This document shows positions 26,317-34,207 of a stretch of DNA of 64,000 nucleotides, one piece after another. The notes under the pieces are model-generated. The model was not told the DNA's origin. It did no database searches and saw only the letters and a list, made by a program, of their open reading frames with translations. The stretch's first letter is position 1, and every line of letters begins with the position of its first letter. Source of the stretch: Clostridium sp. 1001271B_151109_B4. GTDB lineage: Bacteria > Bacillota > Clostridia > Clostridiales > Clostridiaceae. Where the stretch lies: the NCBI RefSeq assembly GCF_015670405.1, contig NZ_JADPBQ010000010.1, positions 1 through 64,000 on the forward strand. The letters are read 5' to 3'. Position numbers and translations under genes: made by a program.

Positions 26317-27399
26317 ATGACAATACAAAAAGAGAGACATCTCTTTCCTGGTGGAAACACCTCTAAAGGCTTCTATTCATTTTATAGATATGTACTTTCT
26401 CAAGATGATGCAAAACGTATACTTTGTATAAAGGGTGGCCCAGGTACTGGAAAATCTCAACTTATGAAAAAAATTGCTGCTTATTTCAGCAAAAAAGGAT
26501 ATACAATAGAATACCATCATTGTTCTTCAGATCCGAATTCTTTAGATGGAGTTTTAATTAAAGAATTAAACATAGCTTTATTAGATGGTACATCTCCTCA
26601 CATTGTTGATCCAATAAATCCCGGAGCTGTAGATGAAATACTCAATATGGGTGATGCCTTAGATATGGATGTGCTTTCTAAAAATAAAAAGGAAATTATC
26701 TCTTTAAATAAGGAAATTGGTAAGAACTTTAAAAGAGCTTATAGATATTTAGGATCTGCTAAATGTATTCATGATGATTGGAGTAGCCTAAATTACGAAT
26801 CTTTAGATTCTAATAAAATTTCTAATATTATTGAAAACCTAAAAAATAATATCTTTAAGTCTGATAAAATTGGATATGGTGGCGAACGTCATCTTTTCGC
26901 AACTGCAATTACCCCTGATGGAATAATCACTTATGCTGATCAGCTTAGTAGCGAATTTAAGAAAAAATATGTATTAACAGGCGGACCAGGCTTTGGTAAA
27001 ACTGATATTTTGAAATTTATAGGAAGTAGTGGGCAAAAAAAGGGCTTCTTTGTTGAATACATGCATGATCCTTTTGTTCCCGAAAGAATTGAGCACATTT
27101 TTATTCCTGAAGTATCAACCTGCATTATAAGTAATAATGAAATTAACCAAGCTAATTACACTGGTATTGAATATAATTTATTCGACTATACTAAATCTAA
27201 TTTATCACCTTCAAAAATTGATGATATAAAATATAATAGTGATCTATTCTATCAATTAGTTAATAAGAGTATTTCTTTAATTCATAATGCTCATATATTG
27301 CATGATGAATTAGAAAGTTATTATATTAAGGCAATGGATTTTTCTGTTGCTAATGATATTTATGATAATGTTATTAAGAAATTAAGTAAATACGAATAA
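26317..27399 (+). CDS. Twin P-loop ATPase (PRK06851-like)
   Basis: A 360-residue protein with two related halves. Each begins with a cue (RHLFPGGNTSKGFYSF at the start, GGERHLFATAITPDG at about 200) and contains a P-loop: IKGGPGTGKS at about 50 and LTGGPGFGKT at about 230. The fold resembles an uncharacterised Firmicutes ATPase family that I know only as PRK06851. There are no membrane segments. I use ATG 26317, which follows TTAGGAGTGAAATTA; the ATG 33 bp earlier has no ribosome binding site. It is a single-gene unit. The internal duplication suggests that one site may be regulatory. The function is unknown. Confidence 0.75.
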   Translation: MTIQKERHLFPGGNTSKGFYSFYRYVLSQDDAKRILCIKGGPGTGKSQLMKKIAAYFSKKGYTIEYHHCSSDPNSLDGVLIKELNIALLDGTSPHIVDPINPGAVDEILNMGDALDMDVLSKNKKEIISLNKEIGKNFKRAYRYLGSAKCIHDDWSSLNYESLDSNKISNIIENLKNNIFKSDKIGYGGERHLFATAITPDGIITYADQLSSEFKKKYVLTGGPGFGKTDILKFIGSSGQKKGFFVEYMHDPFVPERIEHIFIPEVSTCIISNNEINQANYTGIEYNLFDYTKSNLSPSKIDDIKYNSDLFYQLVNKSISLIHNAHILHDELESYYIKAMDFSVANDIYDNVIKKLSKYE

Positions 27400-27400
27400 A

Positions 27401-27436
27401 AAAAATAGGCTATATCCTTTTTTTAGGATATAGCCC
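27401..27436 (-). terminator. Terminator between twin-P-loop ATPase and transposase-like gene
   Basis: GGCTATATCC and GGATATAGCC form a perfect 10-bp stem. On the minus strand it is followed by TATTTTTTTT, so it works best against transcripts from the transposase-like gene, though it also caps the + strand gene. Confidence 0.8.
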
Positions 27437-27572
27437 CATTTACTTTCTAATCTAAATTTATTTTTTTACTTAATAGTTATTTATATAATTTATTTTCATA
27501 GATTTAATATAATACAAATCTCCTTATGCTAATAAATCCATAATTCCTACTATTCCTTTATCCCTATATGAA

Positions 27573-27616
27573 TCTGTTATATCAAATTGTTGTTAACAAC
27601 AATTTGATATAACAGA
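27573..27616. repeat. Palindromic repeat, copy D
   Basis: A 44-bp perfect palindrome of the same family. It differs from A and B by A-to-T in the left arm and the matching T-to-A in the right arm (CAAATTGTTG with CAACAATTTG), so symmetry is kept. It lies 219 bp beyond the stop of transposase-like copy 2, as copy A lies beyond copy 1. I see no gene elsewhere in 27437-27835. Confidence 0.9.
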
Positions 27617-27835
27617 GCTGTATAGTATTTAACTATTACACTCTTATCTTATCTCTCACTATAAATTTCATCTTATACATTCTATAAAATAATAAACTTT
27701 CAAACTTTAGAGCATCATAATTAAACCACCATATAATTAAAATAGCAGCCTATTAATCAGTATAATATACAATAAAAACTCTTCATTATTTTTTAATTAT
27801 ATACCAATACTTTATTCTTAAAATTAAGTTTAATT

Positions 27836-28759
27836 TTACACTTCTAATTCCTTTAACTTTATTGAGCTCCATGTAATATATGTATTTATTTCTGTGCTTA
27901 AATTAATATTTAATTCTATTCTTTCTTCAATTGATATATCACTTTTATATTCGATATTATTTTTATATTCAAAAGCCCTCAAACTTAAGTAATCACTTAA
28001 ATATTTGCTCGCAATACCTCTAAATTTTTTTAGCCACGATTTAACTTTAATAGAATACTTTCTATGAATGTTTTTTTCAATCTCCTGATTTAGCTCATTC
28101 CTATTTACTTCTATGAATAATTTACAAAAGTAATCAAGTCTTGCGTCTATCATTCCAACTATATAAGCATCCTCATCTATACGTTCTATTAATCTTTTCT
28201 TTATTTCTCTAAATCCAAAGCACCTTCTACCAGCTATAACTGAAATTATATCAACAGAATCATTTACACCATTAATGGTTATAATTTTATCTCGCCCTTT
28301 AGTATTTATATTTCTACTCCCTTTAAAATTCTCAGTTGTTACTAACTTAGTAAACTCTACATAAGAATCTATTCTTTCAATATGATTTTTCACCCTTAAA
28401 TCATGTAAAAATCTATGTCTCCAAAAAAATGCTGTTACTAAAGTAATATTTAATTCTTTGGCACATTCCCTTAATGTTAGTCCCTTAATAAAAACCTCAT
28501 AATATTTACCCCAATTCTCCTTAAATTTTTTAGAGCACCTAAAAGGAGTATTACTCTCCTTAGTAAAAGTTTTTTCACATTTACTATTCTTGCATTTATA
28601 TCTTTGAATCCCTTTATAACTTCCAAATTTAATAAATTCATTACATTCGCAATATGGGCACTTTTCACTTTTATCCTCAATTTTATTTGAGTTCACTTTC
28701 TTTATAAGTTTATTATTTCTTCTCTGATTTATAATTAATTTTTTATATGCATTTCTCAT
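27836..28759 (-). CDS. IS1595-like transposase-related zinc-ribbon protein, copy 2
   Basis: A 307-residue paralogue of the protein at 424-1359. It has the zinc ribbon (Cys34, Cys37, Cys56, Cys61), the shared block LTLRECAKELNITLVTAFFW, VEFTKLVTTENFKG where a DET-type motif would be expected, MIDARL as the possible second acidic site, and FRGIASKYLSDYLSLRAFE near the C-terminus. The leader upstream of the ATG (CTGGTGATGAATT) is nearly the same as in copy 1. The frame is intact despite wide divergence, which suggests selection or recent arrival of two different family members. Only one palindrome (copy D, downstream) accompanies it; I see none between its start and the next gene. Confidence 0.75.
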   Translation of the reverse strand: MRNAYKKLIINQRRNNKLIKKVNSNKIEDKSEKCPYCECNEFIKFGSYKGIQRYKCKNSKCEKTFTKESNTPFRCSKKFKENWGKYYEVFIKGLTLRECAKELNITLVTAFFWRHRFLHDLRVKNHIERIDSYVEFTKLVTTENFKGSRNINTKGRDKIITINGVNDSVDIISVIAGRRCFGFREIKKRLIERIDEDAYIVGMIDARLDYFCKLFIEVNRNELNQEIEKNIHRKYSIKVKSWLKKFRGIASKYLSDYLSLRAFEYKNNIEYKSDISIEERIELNINLSTEINTYITWSSIKLKELEV

Positions 28760-28850
28760 AATTCATCACCAGTTATGATTATTAACATATGACTTCAATT
28801 CTAAACCACATTATTATAAACTTTGCTGATTTAATAAAAGCTTTAATATT

Positions 28851-28885
28851 AAAAACGGATGGTTACTTTTAAACCATCCGTTTTT
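28851..28885 (-). terminator. Terminator of the M20 / YfcC operon
   Basis: AAAAACGGATGGTT and AACCATCCGTTTTT form a perfect stem with T-runs on both strands, 16 bp after the M20 stop. Confidence 0.9.
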
Positions 28886-28900
28886 ATTAATATCATATAT

Positions 28901-30034
28901 TTATTTTCTCAAATCTTCATTTTTAACTATAACATCATATCCTGTGTAAGCTAATGCTAACGCTGCTACTAATAATCTATCATGGGCCTTATCTGTAGTT
29001 GTAGTATCAGCCATTTTTGTTGTATGTCCTGGTAACGGACAATCTGTCAATCCTATATATGGATGAATTGTTGGCGCTACATGACTTACATTACCTATAT
29101 CACTTGATGCCAAGCTCTTTTGTGGAGCATTTATTTCTGTAATTCCTAATTCCCTTAAGTTTTCATTAAACATTTCTGATAATGTTTCATTAGTTTTTAA
29201 ATTATCATATGGTAATTCATATCTATCCATTTCTAAAGTTGCACCAGTCATTAATGCTGCACCTTCAGCAATTTTTTTAACTTTTTCTAAAACATCATAA
29301 ACTTTCTCTTTAGTTTCTGCTCTTAAATAGAATTGTGCTACTGCTTCATCTGGAACTATATTTGCAGCAACTCCACCTTTAACGATTATTCCATGCATTT
29401 TTACATCTGGAGTTACATGTTGACGAAGTGCATCTATTCCATTGAATAATTGAATAACGCTATTTAATGCATTTATTCCCTTCTCTGGGCAAGCAGCCGC
29501 ATGAGCTGTTTTACCTCTGTATGTAAATTGAATTGCATATAATGCATTACTTGATCCGCTTGCTCTTGTTTCTCCTGCTGGGTGTACTATCATGGCTGCA
29601 TCTAATTCATCAAATGCTCCAGCTTCTGTTAAAATAACTTTTCCACCATTTGTTTCTTCTGCTGGTGTTCCGTAAACTATAACTTTACCACCAATTTCAG
29701 ATAAAACTTTACTTAATGCAACTCCGGCTCCAGAAGACATAGCTCCTATCATGTTATGTCCACATCCATGACCTATTTCAGGAAGCGCATCATATTCACA
29801 TAGATATCCTACTGTTTTTCCTGGTTTTCCACCATCAAAAGTAGCTTTAAATGCTGTATTCATTCCAGCATAAGGACATTCTATTTCAAATCCATGCTCT
29901 TTTAAGAATTTAGTTAACACCTCAACAGCCTTGTACTCTTCATTTCCTAACTCTGGATTATTATATATATAATCACTTATTTCTGCTAATCTTGCTTTAA
30001 TTAATTGACCTTCATTATATATTCTTTCCTTCAT
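28901..30034 (-). CDS. M20-family amidohydrolase/deacylase
   Basis: A 377-residue metallo-amidohydrolase of the M20 family, closest in style to AbgB/PM20D2-type enzymes. The metal-site histidine and glutamate regions appear as EIGHGCGHNMIG and TPAEETNGG. IVHPAGETRASGSS and FTYRGKTAHAAACPEKG (dimerisation domain) follow. The late histidine ligand may be in DCPLPGHTTKMAD. These enzymes remove an acyl or aminoacyl group from amino acids. It follows the YfcC transporter gene, and both lie behind a lysine riboswitch. An N-acyl-lysine, lysyl dipeptide or N-acyl-diaminopimelate substrate is therefore my inference. GGGAGG precedes the ATG. Confidence 0.88.
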   Translation of the reverse strand: MKERIYNEGQLIKARLAEISDYIYNNPELGNEEYKAVEVLTKFLKEHGFEIECPYAGMNTAFKATFDGGKPGKTVGYLCEYDALPEIGHGCGHNMIGAMSSGAGVALSKVLSEIGGKVIVYGTPAEETNGGKVILTEAGAFDELDAAMIVHPAGETRASGSSNALYAIQFTYRGKTAHAAACPEKGINALNSVIQLFNGIDALRQHVTPDVKMHGIIVKGGVAANIVPDEAVAQFYLRAETKEKVYDVLEKVKKIAEGAALMTGATLEMDRYELPYDNLKTNETLSEMFNENLRELGITEINAPQKSLASSDIGNVSHVAPTIHPYIGLTDCPLPGHTTKMADTTTTDKAHDRLLVAALALAYTGYDVIVKNEDLRK

Positions 30035-30084
30035 TTATTCTTCCTCCCTTGTAAATTAAACTAAAAAATAATCCAAATAATTAA

Positions 30085-30232
30085 GAGTTAGTAATTTTAA
30101 GTTAGTAGCTAAGGATAAACCCCTTAAAGAATCTTTTAAAAATATATTTTTAAATAACATATTTTTAAAATTCATCTGAACTGAATTTATTCCTAACCTT
30201 CTAACTACAAACTCCTAACTCCTAATTAATAA
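30085..30232. repeat. Dispersed intergenic repeat, copy 1
   Basis: Contains the 30-bp block at 30167-30196 (AAAATTCA, six variable bases, CTGAATTTATTCCTAA), matched at 40055-40084 with three differences. On both sides are short runs of GTTAGTA and CTCCTAACT. It fills the gap between the YfcC and M20 genes. Confidence 0.55.
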
Positions 30233-30237
30233 CTAAA

Positions 30238-31680
30238 CTAAGCCCATCCCATCATCATTGCACAAGTTACAAATATAATTCCAAGTGCAAATAATATTAT
30301 TTGTAATGGCATAATCCATTTAACCCATTTTGAATATGGTATTCCTGCCATTCCTAAGCATGCCATTAATACTCCTGATGTTGGGAAGATAGCATTTGAG
30401 AATCCATCTCCTAATTGGAATATTAAAACTGTTGTTTGTCTTGATATATCAAGTAAATCACCAAGTGGTGCCAATATTGGCATAGTTAATGCTGCTTGCC
30501 CTGAACCTGAAATAACAAAGAAGTTTATAAACATTTGAACTGGTAACATTACACATGCAGCTAATAATGATGGTAATTTACCTATGAATGATGATAAACC
30601 ATATAGTATTGTATCTATAATTTGAGCATTTTCAGCAACTATAACTATAGCTCTTGCAAATCCAATTACCATAGCAGCTCCAATCATATCCTTAGCTCCT
30701 GCTATAAATGCCTCTGCCATTTCATCTGCTTTTAATCCACCAACTATTCCTGCAAATATTCCTGTTATTAAGAATACAGCTGCTATTTCCGGAATCCAGA
30801 ATCCTTGCTTTAGAACTCCCCATATAATAACTGCTAAACAAACACCAATAGATGCAATGATAATTTTATGTGCAACTGTAAATTTAATTTCTTCACTTGT
30901 AGTTTCACTTAATTTTTTACGTTTTTCTTCATCTAATTTGTACATTGGGCTAAATTCTGGATTTTTCTTAATTTTTCTTGCATAAATCATTAAGAATATA
31001 ACACCTACAGCTGTTGTTATAACCCATAAAATAGTACGGTATTGTAATCCTGAAAATAATGGAATTTCAGCTATTGATTGTGCTATACCTACTGTAAATG
31101 GGTTAAGCATAGCTGTTGCAAACCCTACGATACATCCTAAGTAACTTACCCCTACTGCTAATATACTATCAAATCCAAGTGCTAACATTAAAGGAATCAA
31201 AATTGTTATAAATGGTATAGCCTCTTCAGTCATACCAAAAGTTGCTCCTCCAAGAGAGAACAATGTAAATATAATAGGAATTATTAATAATTCATTACCT
31301 TTGAAAACACTAACAACCTTAGCAATAGCTGAATCTATTGCTTTTGTTCTAGTTATTAAACTAAATGCCCCACCAACAACGAATAAGAATGCTATAATTT
31401 CTGCTGATTGCTCTAATCCACTTATCGGTGCTTGCATTACCGAAAATAATCCTTGTGCTTCATTTTCAACATATTGGAATGAACCATTTAATACTACAGT
31501 TCTACTTTGTCCATTTACTTCTGTAACTACTCTTTCATATGCTCCACCTGGAACTATGTATGTTGCTATTGCCATTAATATTATTATTGAAAAAATAATA
31601 ACTAATGTATGTGGAACTTTTATTCCACCACTAAACTTTTTCCAAAACCCTTTTCTTTCGTTTTCTACTACATTTTGCAT
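30238..31680 (-). CDS. YfcC-family transporter
   Basis: A 480-residue inner-membrane transporter of the YfcC/DcuC-like family with about twelve helices. It starts VPHTLVIIFSIIILMAIATY and has YIVPGGAYERV, FLFVVGGAFSLITRTKAIDS, and the re-entrant-type motif NFFVISGSGQAALTMPILAP near the end. AGGGGGATTTT precedes the ATG. A lysine riboswitch and terminator lie upstream (31784-32058), so expression should rise when lysine is scarce. This points to uptake of lysine or a lysine-yielding compound that the downstream M20 enzyme would cleave. The family is usually annotated as dicarboxylate or amino acid transport; the substrate is inference. Confidence 0.85.
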   Translation of the reverse strand: MQNVVENERKGFWKKFSGGIKVPHTLVIIFSIIILMAIATYIVPGGAYERVVTEVNGQSRTVVLNGSFQYVENEAQGLFSVMQAPISGLEQSAEIIAFLFVVGGAFSLITRTKAIDSAIAKVVSVFKGNELLIIPIIFTLFSLGGATFGMTEEAIPFITILIPLMLALGFDSILAVGVSYLGCIVGFATAMLNPFTVGIAQSIAEIPLFSGLQYRTILWVITTAVGVIFLMIYARKIKKNPEFSPMYKLDEEKRKKLSETTSEEIKFTVAHKIIIASIGVCLAVIIWGVLKQGFWIPEIAAVFLITGIFAGIVGGLKADEMAEAFIAGAKDMIGAAMVIGFARAIVIVAENAQIIDTILYGLSSFIGKLPSLLAACVMLPVQMFINFFVISGSGQAALTMPILAPLGDLLDISRQTTVLIFQLGDGFSNAIFPTSGVLMACLGMAGIPYSKWVKWIMPLQIILFALGIIFVTCAMMMGWA

Positions 31681-31752
31681 TAGTTTAAAATCCCCCTGAA
31701 TTTATTCTATGACATTCTAGTTGAAGGAGATAACTTTTTAAAAGCTCTATGC

Positions 31753-31779
31753 TAATAAGTGATAGTTCTTCACAGTTTA
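31753..31779 (-). repeat. Partial duplicate of the riboswitch 3' strand
   Basis: AACTGTGAAGAACTATCACT on the minus strand closely matches the 3' end of the riboswitch (TGTGAGGAGCTATCACT) but lies beyond the terminator. It may be a relic of a second riboswitch or an alternative pairing partner. Confidence 0.45.
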
Positions 31780-31783
31780 ATTA

Positions 31784-31816
31784 AAACAAAAAAGTCTTGA
31801 GTTTATCACTCAAGAC
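31784..31816 (-). terminator. Riboswitch terminator (YfcC operon)
   Basis: GTCTTGAG and CTCAAGAC pair around TGATAAA, followed by six T, between the lysine aptamer and the YfcC start. This is the expected expression platform. Confidence 0.85.
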
Positions 31817-31879
31817 TATATTACTAACAAAAACTAATAAAATTTAAATCTTATCTTTTGTAAAAATATAACCATAATA

Positions 31880-32058
31880 GTGATAGCTCCTCACAAAGCA
31901 AACTGTGACAGTGTTATGTATCTTCTACATAACCCCAATGTTATAGCCTCAAAGCATTAACTATACATTTCGGCGAAATTTCCTTTCTGTTTACATCACT
32001 GTGCTTACCTCCGTAAACATACTCTTAAATATCGCAACCTCTACCTACTTCATATCTA
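31880..32058 (-). ncRNA. Lysine riboswitch (L box), YfcC/M20 operon
   Basis: On the minus strand the lysine-aptamer landmarks occur in order: GTAGAGGTTGCG and AAGAGTATG at the 5' side, AGGAAATTTCGCCGAAA in the fourth arm, then CTGTCACAG, TGTGAGGAGCTATC at the 3' side. GGTAG and CTATC close the P1 stem. A terminator follows at 31784-31816. This is classic lysine-dependent transcription termination. Confidence 0.88.
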
Positions 32059-32212
32059 TTTGTCATTTATAATATACATTTTTTTATGCATATTGTAAAG
32101 TCAATTTTGTATAAATATAAATTTTTCCTCTTAATTCTTCAAAATACTACATTAATAATATACTTATATTATTACTAAATTAATTTGCCCTTATCTTTGT
32201 TTACATACAATT

Positions 32213-32917
32213 TCAATACTTATCTACAGCAGCATTTAACATTAATTTATATCCATAATGATATGTATGTGAATATTCAAAAGCTTCTCCACCTTCCAAT
32301 ATTCCTATTTGTTCTATGTGAAGAATAGGTGATTCACACTCTAATTCTAATAGTTCCATTAATTCTTCACTAGATATTAATGCCTCAACTACACGTTGCG
32401 CTGTAGATATTTTATATCCACACTTCTCCAAATATTTATATAATGAATCACAATCCGTTTTCTTTAAATTAGGGAACATCTTTACAGGCATATAAGTTAT
32501 CATATAGGAAACCGGAGCTCCTTCAGCATACCTTACTCTTTTAACTTCCCAAACATTTTCCCCTAAGTCTAAATTTAATTTATCTTTTATATTTTTATCA
32601 GCTTCAACTATAGATAAACTAATTAATTTAGTTATTACACTATATCCCTTATTAATCATTTCCTTAGTATAGCTTTGAATATTACTAATATTATCAGAAA
32701 TTCTATTAGCTAAAACAATGCTACCTATACCTCTTTTTCTTGTTATATAGCCTTCTTTAACCAAATTATTGTAAGCAGATCTTACTGTCATTCTTGTAAC
32801 ATTAAATTTTTCACATAATTTATTTTCTGATGGTAATAATTCACCTTGTTTTATTTCACCAGAATCAATTAATTCTTTTAAATACTTTTCTATCTTAACA
32901 TATATTGGCTCACCCAT
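32213..32917 (-). CDS. GntR/HutC-family regulator of the chb operon
   Basis: A 234-residue regulator. The N-terminal winged helix (ELLPSENKLCEKFNVTRMTV, then NNLVKEGYITRKRGIGSIV) is followed by a UTRA ligand-binding domain (about 85-230, with VWEVKRVRYAEGAPVSYMIT). HutC-type members sense phosphosugars. It is the last gene of the chitobiose/cellobiose PTS cluster, 203 bp after the IIA gene, and seems to have its own control: an inverted repeat TTTGTA-N6-TACAAA lies between its start and upstream DNA. Similar TGTATA sites sit in the promoter of the main operon. It is probably the local repressor, released by the phospho-disaccharide. Confidence 0.9.
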   Translation of the reverse strand: MGEPIYVKIEKYLKELIDSGEIKQGELLPSENKLCEKFNVTRMTVRSAYNNLVKEGYITRKRGIGSIVLANRISDNISNIQSYTKEMINKGYSVITKLISLSIVEADKNIKDKLNLDLGENVWEVKRVRYAEGAPVSYMITYMPVKMFPNLKKTDCDSLYKYLEKCGYKISTAQRVVEALISSEELMELLELECESPILHIEQIGILEGGEAFEYSHTYHYGYKLMLNAAVDKY

Positions 32918-32929
32918 TCCTTAAACTCC

Positions 32930-32947
32930 TTTGTATACTACTACAAA
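32930..32947. promoter_or_regulatory. Putative GntR operator at its own gene
   Basis: TTTGTA and TACAAA separated by 6 bp, overlapping TGTATAC, just upstream of the AAGGAG ribosome binding site. It resembles the TGTATA sites at 37536-37565. Confidence 0.45.
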
Positions 32948-33041
32948 TATAAGATGTATGTATAAATAATCATATTATATATACTTTATTATATCATATT
33001 CACATATTTAAATTTTTTCATATTTCTTTATTTATAACAAA

Positions 33042-33087
33042 TTAACGATATAGCTTTAAGAAGTATTTTCTTAATCCATACCGTTAA
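33042..33087 (-). terminator. Hairpin after the PTS IIA gene
   Basis: Outer TTAACG/CGTTAA and inner TTAAGAA/TTCTTAA arms make a long stem. The T-run on the minus strand is weak (TTTGTT). It may partly end the chb message before gntR. Confidence 0.45.
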
Positions 33088-33120
33088 ATGTGTAAGATAT
33101 ATAATATAAAAATGGTTTGT

Positions 33121-33447
33121 TTATTTATTTTCTAGCTTTACTAATCTTTCATATACTTCTATAAATTCTTCAGCTAGTTGCTGAAAATTCATAGCATTCA
33201 TTAAATGATCTTGTGCATGAATTAATAATACATTTAACTCCACGCTATTTCCTGAAGCTTCTTCAGTAATAAGCTTAGTTTGGAATGCATGAGCTTTATG
33301 CATTTCTTCTCTTGATTTATTTATTAACTCTCTTGCTTCTTCAAATTCACCAGCTTTAGCTTTACTTAATGCATCATATGCTAATCCTTTAGCTTCTCCT
33401 GCATTAGCTATAAGACCAAATGATATTTCCATTAATTCTTCTTTCAT
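33121..33447 (-). CDS. chbA: PTS lactose/cellobiose-family IIA component
   Basis: A 108-residue helical phosphocarrier. The phospho-acceptor histidine lies in LIHAQDHLMNAM, the hallmark of PTS IIA of the Lac/Chb family. It takes phosphate from HPr and passes it to Cys8 of the IIB protein (37178-37483). Of the two ATGs six bases apart I use 33445-33447, which is 7 nt from GGGGG; the first is only 3 nt away. It follows chbG by a few bases and is the last metabolic gene of the operon. Confidence 0.93.
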   Translation of the reverse strand: MKEELMEISFGLIANAGEAKGLAYDALSKAKAGEFEEARELINKSREEMHKAHAFQTKLITEEASGNSVELNVLLIHAQDHLMNAMNFQQLAEEFIEVYERLVKLENK

Positions 33448-33459
33448 TTTCATATCCCC

Positions 33460-34194
33460 CTAAATATTACTGTAATTAGTAAGTTCTATATTATTTATTC
33501 TTAAATATTCTTTTACTTTTTCTGATGTTAAAATACTATATTCTTTCATTCTTTGCATTGCATAAGATGTTGAGTTAACTAAATACTCATCTATAAATGC
33601 TGGATGACACATAATATCTATCACATCATGCTTTTTAATTTCATCCATATATTTTTCAAAGTAATCTTCTGTTACATTTTCATTATAAAAGCTTTCAGTC
33701 ATTGGTATAACTTCATCATAATCTAGTTGTGATTCAAATCCACCCCTTATAGGAAGTTTATACTTTTTAACTATTTTCTCTATAACAGGTTTTAAACTTG
33801 ATAATGTATGAACATGATGATGCGAATCTAAGTGATCAACCTTCACTCCACTATTGATAACTTTATTTATTTGGCTACAAAATTCTTCATATACTTCATC
33901 TAAATCAAACTTTTCTTCAACAAGTTCATTAGTTATTCTTCTATAAAAGTTACCATTTTCATCTACTATTGTCTTATGATAATTTAAAACAGGTCTATTT
34001 AAGCTTAAGGTCATATGAACCCCACAACCTAAACCTTTATTTTCTTTTAATAACTCAACAGCATGATCAAAAGCTGGCATCCCTGCCATTATAGTAGTTG
34101 ACCTTACTATTCCATTTTTATATGCTGATATTATTCCATAATTAACTGCTTCACTTAATCCAAAATCATCTGCATTTACTATTAATTTAGTCAT
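33460..34194 (-). CDS. chbG: ChbG/YdjC-family carbohydrate deacetylase
   Basis: A 244-residue protein of the YdjC family. The metal site is visible: NADDFGLSEAVN (Asp pair), DHLDSHHHVH (two histidines) and DIMCHPAFIDE. In Escherichia coli ChbG removes one acetyl group from diacetylchitobiose phosphate so that ChbF can cleave it. Its presence between the GH4 enzyme and PTS IIA strongly suggests that the operon handles chitin disaccharide. AGAGGTG precedes the ATG. It lies 13 bp after the GH4 gene. No cellobiose-only pathway would need it. Confidence 0.92.
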   Translation of the reverse strand: MTKLIVNADDFGLSEAVNYGIISAYKNGIVRSTTIMAGMPAFDHAVELLKENKGLGCGVHMTLSLNRPVLNYHKTIVDENGNFYRRITNELVEEKFDLDEVYEEFCSQINKVINSGVKVDHLDSHHHVHTLSSLKPVIEKIVKKYKLPIRGGFESQLDYDEVIPMTESFYNENVTEDYFEKYMDEIKKHDVIDIMCHPAFIDEYLVNSTSYAMQRMKEYSILTSEKVKEYLRINNIELTNYSNI

Positions 34195-34207
34195 ATTAAC
34201 ACCTCTT

